Assembly (NCBI RefSeq): GCF_002099425.1
Contig: NW_018344024.1
Location: forward strand, 7,692,001 to 7,756,000
Direction: 5' to 3'
DNA length: 64,000 nt
From: Phascolarctos cinereus
Taxonomy: Eukaryota > Chordata > Mammalia > Diprotodontia > Phascolarctidae
Below are positions 57,950 to 64,000 of the stretch, piece by piece. The position numbers and the translations under genes are program-made. How positions within the stretch are numbered: position 1 is the stretch's first letter; every line of letters starts with the position of its first letter. A model generated the notes under the pieces. That model was not told where the DNA came from. It made no database searches and saw only the letters and a program-made list of their open reading frames with translations.

Positions 57950-58190
57950 AGACAAACATTTATATAGTATCTACTATGAGTCAGGCACTGTGATAAATGC
58001 TTCACAAATATTATCTCATAGTTTCTGTTATTATCCTCATTTTACAGTTGAGGAAACTGAGGCAAATAGAGGTTAAGTGACTTGCTCAGGGTCGCATAGC
58101 CAGTTTAAGTATCTGAGACTAATTTTTAACTTAAATCTTCCCAACTCTAGGCCCAGCTCTCTATCTGCTATGATACTTAGATGTCTTTAA
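57950..58190 (-). mobile_element. MIR/MIR3-type SINE
   Basis: Antisense: ggcactgtgataaatgcttc, ttttacagttgaggaaactg, gacttgctcagggtcgcata, aactctaggcccagctctct. Confidence 0.88.
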
Positions 58191-58214
58191 GGCTGCCATA
58201 AGTCCACCCAGGAT

Positions 58215-58630
58215 GCTATGGGGTCTTCATTGTTTTCTCTTACATCACAAGGTTGCCAGTAGAACACTCAGCTTATTCAAATGTTTTCACTTATTCTGTC
58301 TCTTATCGTGTGAACAGCACCCTCTTTTACCCTCATCTATACTTCTTAAAAATCCCTGGCTTCTTTCAAGTCTTAGCTTAAGTACCTTCTATGGGATGCT
58401 TTTTCTGGTCTCCATCCCCCACACCCTAGCTGCCAGTACCTTCCCCTCCAAGGCTGCCTTACATCTACTCTGTGTATCTTGAATGTATTTATTTAAGTAC
58501 TTGTTGCATTCTCCATTAGAATGTAAGTTCCTTCAGGGTAGAAAATACTTGCTTTTTCGTTATTTCTGCAGCTCTTAGCACAGTGTCTGACACATTGATA
58601 AGTGCTTAATAAATGATTATTGATTGATTT
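58215..58630 (+). mobile_element. L2 LINE 3' end
   Basis: Sense L2: ttcaagtcttagcttaagta, tgggatgctttttctggtct, tagaatgtaagttccttcag, cttagcacagtgtctgacac, ataagtgcttaataaatgat. Confidence 0.9.
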
Positions 58631-58639
58631 TTTTTTAAA

Positions 58640-59190
58640 AAAGGTTTTTACTGATGCCTTTTTTTAAAAAACATCATTCAGTATCCCTCCCCCTTCCTCT
58701 CCCAGAGAACCACCCCATATAATAAATGTTTTTCTTAAAGCCAAAAGGAAGAAAAGTCAGTATAACTGATCAACACATGAAAAATCATCTGAAATTATAT
58801 GCAACATGCAACATTTATAGACCTCCCACCTCTGCAGAGAGGTGTGTTGGGAATGTCTTCTTATATCTTTTGAACTGTGCTTGTTTGTAATTTTGAAACT
58901 TTCACTTTTGATTTTTATGTATTGTGTCACAAGTATCTCTTGGCTCTGCTTCGTTTACTTTGAATCAGTTCACGTAGATCTTTCCATACTTCTCTATGTT
59001 CATCATTTCTTCCAGATGGTAATATTCCATTACATTTGTGTACCATAATTTGGTTTTTTTAAAATTTAAATTTTTTTTAAATTTATACCATAATTTGTTT
59101 AGCCATTCCTCAGTGAGCATCTACTTGTTTTCTAATTATTTCCTATCACTGAAAATGCTGCTAAAAATACTGAAGATAGCTATCATGTGT
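58640..59190 (-). mobile_element. L1 LINE 3' UTR, same subfamily as 40325-41965
   Basis: Antisense: agagaaccaccccatataat, aactgatcaacacatgaaaa, acctcccacctctgcagaga, tttgaatcagttcacgtaga, tccatacttctctatg, gtttagccattcctcagtga. Contains the small TSD-flanked insertion at 59053-59085. Confidence 0.8.
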
Positions 59191-59614
59191 CCTCTCTTCT
59201 TCCTACTGCCTACCCGTTTGATCTACTCTTCTCAATGCTAAATATCTCCTATTCTTTCTAACAATCCTGATATGGCATGATTTCAGGACCTACCACTAGC
59301 CTGTTGCTTGACTTTGAATGCTTTCTATCATTCAATTACCTTTCTAAAATGTGACACTGAGAACTAAACACAATATCCACATGTGACCTGGCCAGAGTAG
59401 AGTGTAACAAGACTATCAGCTTGGGCATTCCAAGTACCATACCTTTATGAATTGAACCTAATGAGCAAGCTTTTTTGGCTGCCATGACACACTTGACTAA
59501 CAGTGAGCTTGTAGTCCACTAAATACTTGAGGTATTTTACTACAAATTGCTATCTTTCCTAAGCCTCTTCTACCCAAAACTTCTGAAATTATTTTTTAAC
59601 TCACGAAAGGTTTT

Positions 59615-59670
59615 ATATATATATATATATGTACATATATATGCACACACATGTATACATATATATGTAT
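59615..59670. repeat. (TA)n / TACA simple repeat inside CR1
   Basis: ATATAT run followed by TACATA and ACAC units. Confidence 0.85.
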
Positions 59671-60013
59671 TTGTCTTAAATGTGGAACATAATTCTAGAC
59701 TACTGGGATGCTTTGGGATATCAACACTGTCATTCAAAATGGCAAAATATAATTTCAAAATTTGTGGCATTTGCAGATTTGATAAGCATGTCATCTGTGC
59801 CTTTATCTAAGCCATTAATCAACATATTAATAGCATAGAATAAAGCACAAATGCCTGGGATACTCCACTAAAGACCTCTCTCAGCTGGTAATTCTTGAAT
59901 TAATGATGACTAGTCCAGCCTTTACTATTATTTAGCCTCTCTCCATCTTGTCCACAAAGATAGCAAGACATACACTGACACATGTTTTGCTGAAATGTCG
60001 ATACACCAGGTTT

Positions 60014-60132
60014 ACATTTCCTTGATATACCTGTCTAGTTAGAGGTTAAAAAAGAGAAATGAGGTTAGTCCAAAACACTTCCTTGATACACCTGTCTAGT
60101 TACCAGGTTAAAAAAAATTAAGTTAGTCTAGT
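60014..60132. repeat. Tandem duplication of 61 bp inside CR1
   Basis: Unit one starts acatttccttgatatacctg (60014) and unit two acacttccttgatacacctg (60075). Both continue tctagtta ... aggttaaaaaa ... gttagtc. The CR1 consensus as I remember it has this segment once. Confidence 0.85.
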
Positions 60133-60480
60133 ATGATTTATTTTGTTAAAAATTATATTATCTTTAGTAAAACTTTTTTTAAGTGATAAAGTTATCCCTT
60201 TAATAATTTGCTCTAGAATTTTCCCAAGAGTAGAAGGATTGTAATTAATTAGTCTAAATTATATAGACTCTGATCTTTTTTGTTGTTGTTGAAGTTCAAG
60301 ACTTTTGCACTTCTCTGATCTAATAGATCCTCTTCTATTCTTCAGCATCATTTGAAGATCACCAGCATTGGATTACCCATGTGTAGCCACCATTTTGTTT
60401 AGCTCCCTGAGATGCAGTTCTTGTAGTCTGGTGACTTGAACTCATCGATGGAAGTTAGATGCTGTCCAAACTATCTTCTC

Positions 60481-61214
60481 ATAATCCCTGATTGATATTT
60501 CTTCATACCATTTTTTGTTCAATGAATCCCAGTCAAATATCAGTCTCCTTGGAAGAAAAAAGAGAAGAAAAGCAAGAGTTAAGTAGGTCAGTCTTCTTAC
60601 TATTGTCAATTATGAATATCTTAACCACTCAAAGCAATAATTCTATTCTATCTCTGATTCTCCTCCTGCCTCCAACAAAACAAAACAAAAATCCTTTTTC
60701 AGTGTTCTAAACATTTGTCACTTGTTTTATTCTGGACATTCTGGGAATATATTTGACATTGTTCTCATGAGACAATACCTATCTTGGAGAACGTTCTTCA
60801 TTACCTTCTCTTTCACTCCATCTCTGGTCAAGAACCTAATGTCCTATATTTTAAGCCATGGTAGAGAAATTAAAATTCCCTTTTCAAATATCACTTTCTT
60901 AAATTTCCAAACCTCACCATTTCTTTGGAAGCCCCTATTTTTCTAATTGGCCAAGATGATGAAAGCACTGCCTAGGGTCTTCAATTCAACTTCAAACTTA
61001 AAGTTTCAAATTCCCTAGCAATAGTTTCTAGCTTCCTTCTGTAGCTATCATTTTTTTTTGCATGAACTGCCAAGAATGCATAGTGTTTGTTACATTTGAC
61101 AGTTCATAGACTCTTGGATCTCTCTGAACTCTTATTTCCTATATAGTTAAACCATTTTCTAATGGTTTTATTATGTTAGCTCTTTTTCTTCAGCTGGTAC
61201 ATATGTTCTGTGAG
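60481..61214. other. Unassigned stretch, left part perhaps CR1/L3
   Basis: The first 200 bases could be the upstream CR1/L3 region but are too diverged. Nothing is recognised in the rest. Confidence 0.4.
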
Positions 61215-61440
61215 GGCTGAGGCTATATTGTAGAATTCTAGACTGAATTAAGAATAGCTGGCTTCACATCCCACCTCTTGTACTTATTTGGTTTTGGGCA
61301 AGTCATTGAAACTTGCTGACTCGTAGTTTCCCCATGTGTATAATGTTGATAAGAATACTTGTAGTACCTAAGCCATATGGGTGTTTTGGTACTGAAATTA
61401 GATGTGAAATATTTGACAAACTTTAAAGCACTATATAATT
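61215..61440 (+). mobile_element. MIR SINE
   Basis: Sense MIR: gcttcacatcccacctcttg, gttttgggcaagtcattgaa, tagtttccccatgtgtataa, gatgtgaaatatttgacaaa, aagcactatataattg. Confidence 0.82.
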
Positions 61441-61442
61441 GT

Positions 61443-61443
61443 C

Positions 61444-61497
<54 letters not shown>
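61443..61497. repeat. (ATT)n trinucleotide array at a MIR tail
   Basis: About 18 ATT units, ending atcatc. It begins at the exact end of the MIR. Confidence 0.97.
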
Positions 61498-61499
61498 CA

Positions 61500-61578
61500 T
61501 CTTTGGTAACCTGCCTACCACTTAGCACAGTTCAGTGTATGTAAGAAGTGCTTAATAAGTATTTATTGATTGATCAAT
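61500..61578 (+). mobile_element. L2 LINE extreme 3' end
   Basis: Sense L2: taccacttagcacagttcag, agtgcttaataagtatttat, ending tgattgatca. Confidence 0.75.
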
Positions 61579-62149
61579 CATAGAGTGGTATAGTGAGGAA
61601 ATTATAAGATATGATATCTGGTATAATTCTAGATCTCAGAAACGTTATTAGCATAATAGTAAGAGACTGTTTGCATTATTAGTGCTTACTTTATTTTATT
61701 ACTTCCAATAATGAGAATATTAGCAATTAGGCTTCACAGATAGAATCTATTTTGGAGTATTAAAGATTTGCTTCTGTTTAAAAAAATCAATCAAACTTAT
61801 GATTTTAAAATTTGAGGAAAAAAATAACAAGAGGGAGATCATCATGGGAGAAACAGCTCCTGGAAGTCATGAGACCAGAGTTACCATTCTGATAGAAAAC
61901 TAATATTGTGCCCTTGGAAGAATTTTTTTCCTCATATATTAAAGCAATTAGACTGGAGGACCTATAAGAATGCTTCTAGGTTGAGTAATCAGTCTACTAC
62001 ATTGCTCCATATAACAGGTTGAGCTTTGGCCATTTGTAGAAATATCTGATTCCACCTTCATGTCTAACAAGTCAGTTATTGGATGGAGACAAAACCTCAT
62101 CAAGGATTTTGCAGGAACCTTTTATTTAGTGTTAGGCATGTGCTTAAGA
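61579..62149. other. Mostly unassigned; possible old MIR at 61845-61985
   Basis: The segment atattgtgcccttggaagaa ... gactggaggacctataagaa has the order of a very diverged sense MIR. The rest is unnamed. Confidence 0.4.
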
Positions 62150-62290
62150 AAGAGTAATGATATAAAATGGATGGAGATTTGGCTGGGAGCCATGAAGATT
62201 GCTTTCAAGTACCTCCTCTCATACATGTTGGTTGGGTGGACCTAGAAAAGTCATTTAACCCCTCAGTGCATCAGGCAATTCTTTAAGACT
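62150..62290 (+). mobile_element. MIR SINE, diverged
   Basis: agaaagagtaatgatataaa ... ggacctagaaaagtcattta, acccctcagtgcatcagg. Confidence 0.55.
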
Positions 62291-62419
62291 CAAAATTTCA
62301 GAATAATAGCTAATATTTATTGGGAGAAGAAATTTCTTCCTTAAGGTTTCTTATGGCAATGAAAAAAAATCTGGGCTGATATAATCAGAAAAGAATTTTC
62401 AAGAATGCCCATTAGGTAG

Positions 62420-62507
62420 ACATCTATATATGTACACACATATAATATGTACAATCACATATAATAGGTATACTTGTACACATACAGCTATATGTATGTA
62501 TGTATTT
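62420..62507. repeat. TACA/TATG simple repeat
   Basis: Imperfect run on the left of a SINE. It resumes on the right at 62766-62850. Confidence 0.8.
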
Positions 62508-62765
62508 CAGTTGTTGTTCAGCAGTTTTTGTCAGTCATGTCTAACTCTTCATGACCCCATTTGGGGTTTTCTTGGCAAAGATCCTGAAGTGGTTTGCCTT
62601 TTACTTTTCTAGCTCATTTTATGGTTAAGGAAACTGAGGCAAACGGGATTAAGTGACTTGACCAGGGTCACACAGCAAGGAAGTATCTGAGGTCAGATTT
62701 GAACTCAAGAAGGTGAGCCTTCCTGACACCAGACCTGGCCCTCTATTCACTGTGCCACCGAGATG
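62508..62765 (-). mobile_element. tRNA-derived SINE, MAR1-like, full length
   Basis: Antisense: ttgttgttcagcagtttttg, catgaccccatttggggttt, tcttggcaaagatcctgaag, aaggaaactgaggcaaacgg, gacttgaccagggtcacaca, ctattcactgtgccacc. It lies inside a TACA/TATG microsatellite. Confidence 0.93.
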
Positions 62766-62850
62766 TACACATATACACAAGTATAAACATACATACATAT
62801 GTATATACGTATACATATATAAATGTATACACATCCATATACATATTTCT
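62766..62850. repeat. TACA/TATG simple repeat
   Basis: Right half of the microsatellite split by the SINE. Confidence 0.8.
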
Positions 62851-64000
62851 GTAAGTCTATATGCATGCGTGTGCCTAATAGTAAAACTTAAGGGAGGGCA
62901 TGGATGGCGGCCAGATTATAAAACTTTTTGGATTGGACTCATCTTAACCTCCTTTAAGGCAAACATTTGTTTTGCTAAAATGATTGAAACAAATGCTTCC
63001 ATTTGAAAATGTTTTCCAGCAAAAGAAATACTCATTTTGGAAAACTCCATATGGACTGTTAAGATGCTACCAAATAAAATGTTTTGATTCCCCCCCATTT
63101 TTTATTAGGGAAATGTTTGCTAGTGATATATACTCTTACTGTAAAACTCAAAATTTATTTCTTTCGACAGCAGATGGATGTTAATGGAAACCTTTGAGCT
63201 GCCGCAAATGAGAATGTCTTGGCAGAGATGCAGAATTTACTCAGATAAATTGGTTAAGTCACACTTTTATATTTTTCTGCATTCTGATGAGCTCTGATTC
63301 TTAACTTCACTGCTTCTGATTGTGGATGGAAAGGGTTATCAATGGTCTACTGGGCGGGTGGATTGAGCTGTACTTGAGTTACTTATATGCAGAAGCAGAC
63401 ATCTTTTTTTTTTCTTATCCTTTTGGTAGGATGGCATATTCTCACTAATTACATTATTCTTCATGATTCTCCAGGGTCCCGTGGATAACAAGGAGAGGCA
63501 ACGTTACAGGACATATGCTTTTACGCCTTATTGGTCACTGTTATCTATGGGACTAATGGTAAAGTTGAGCGAATAGTCCAGATTGGAACATGAGCAATGG
63601 CTTAACATCAGCAGTTCCAGAGTCTATATTTGATTAGCCCTTCATTTTCTTGCCCTTCCTCCTTTCCATTCCCACAAGAGGTAAAAAGCTGAGATTCCAC
63701 TGACTCAGAGTGAGAATCTGAGCAATGTAAACCCCTGTGGAAGGCTAACTGTGAGGTAATAGAGAGGAGAAACAAAGCTTATCAAATTGACTGTAGGCTC
63801 ATTGGTCTGACTACTTTTGGTACCTGAAGTGTAGTAATTGACACAGGTAGGGTAGGCACTCTGACAGGACACAAAAAGATTCTAGGAAGAACCACAAATA
63901 AGTCAAAGAGCTCCTTATAGAGTATAGAACATGATACTTGAAGGTATTAATTTAAACCAGAGCCAAGAAGAATATGGAAACAGAAAGGGCTCAGTAAGTG
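62851..64000. other. Non-repetitive stretch with an exon-like block
   Basis: Over 1.1 kb with no repeat I can name. It contains an AG/GT-bounded 84-base block at 63475-63558, open in one frame, preceded by a pyrimidine-rich run and retaining several CpGs. No neighbouring exon can be identified in the window, so this is a candidate exon or conserved non-coding element only. Confidence 0.35.

Larger units (their letters stand above)
59195..60480 (-). mobile_element. CR1/L3 LINE, long reverse-transcriptase remnant
   Basis: Over 1.2 kb of antisense CR1/L3: gacctggccagagtagagtg, ctttttt(t)ggctgccatgac, agtgagcttgtagtccacta, gatttgataagcatgtcatc, gggatactccactaaagacc, ctctccatcttgtccacaaa, gagaaatgaggttagtcc, taataatttgctctagaatt, tggtgacttgaactcat. 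On the minus strand this is CR1 reverse-transcriptase coding sequence and 3' UTR, with many stops. It may extend weakly to about 60700. Confidence 0.85.

Noticed and set aside
1-64000. CRISPR arrays, bacterial operons, tRNA or rRNA genes
   Set aside because: None seen. The tRNA-like heads all belong to SINEs, and the repeats are dispersed mammalian elements or microsatellites.

Overview
This window looks like nuclear DNA from a marsupial, intergenic or deep-intronic. The evidence is the repeat content. There are tRNA-derived SINEs whose 3' half resembles the BovB/RTE tail (MAR1 type), and a shorter A-tailed tRNA SINE (WSINE1/WALLSI type). There is an L1-derived half-LINE (HAL1) with the marsupial L1 leader and ORF1, plus a very large number of old L2, MIR and CR1/L3 fragments. 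The sequence is AT-rich. The exact species cannot be read from it; the A-tailed SINE with its 'ccccaattgcct' end leans towards an Australian marsupial, which is a weak inference. All family names come from pattern recognition, not from a database search, and repeat borders are usually good to about 10-30 bases.

No protein-coding gene can be supported. The only coding sequence recognised belongs to LINEs: decayed L1 ORF2 on the minus strand at 0.4-3.8 kb, decayed L1 ORF1 (RRM-like block) inside the HAL1 at 15.3-18.8 kb, the L1 ORF2 C-terminal region on the plus strand at 44.2 kb, and a CR1/L3 reverse-transcriptase remnant on the minus strand at 59.2-60.5 kb. One 84-base exon-like block at 63.5 kb is reported as a candidate only.

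Layout. 0-5 kb: a long minus-strand L1 with a SINE in it, then a second L1 3' end, an L2 and a CR1. 5-15 kb: MIR and L2 fragments, a long CT array, and an inverted duplication of an L2 segment (6.57-7.67 kb). 15-19 kb: an apparently full-length HAL1 with 13-base target-site duplications. 19-31 kb: mostly L2 and MIR fragments, a solo-LTR-like fossil near 23.5 kb, a hAT-like element at 29.1 kb and unassigned DNA. 31-37 kb: SINEs, microsatellites, L2 and a non-repetitive block at 33.65-34.25 kb. 37-42 kb: four L1 3' ends in the same orientation, closing on a long TAG array. 42-50 kb: L2, a plus-strand L1 carrying a young SINE, an LTR-like repeat and a cluster of SINEs. 50-54 kb: mostly unassigned. 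54-64 kb: a second LTR-like copy, nested MIR/SINE, CR1/L3, L2, L1 and a final non-repetitive stretch.

No new biological system was found. The most useful observations are the inverted L2 duplication, the complete HAL1 insertion, nested SINEs with exact target-site duplications, three trinucleotide arrays that each start at a SINE tail, and the exon-like block near the right end.
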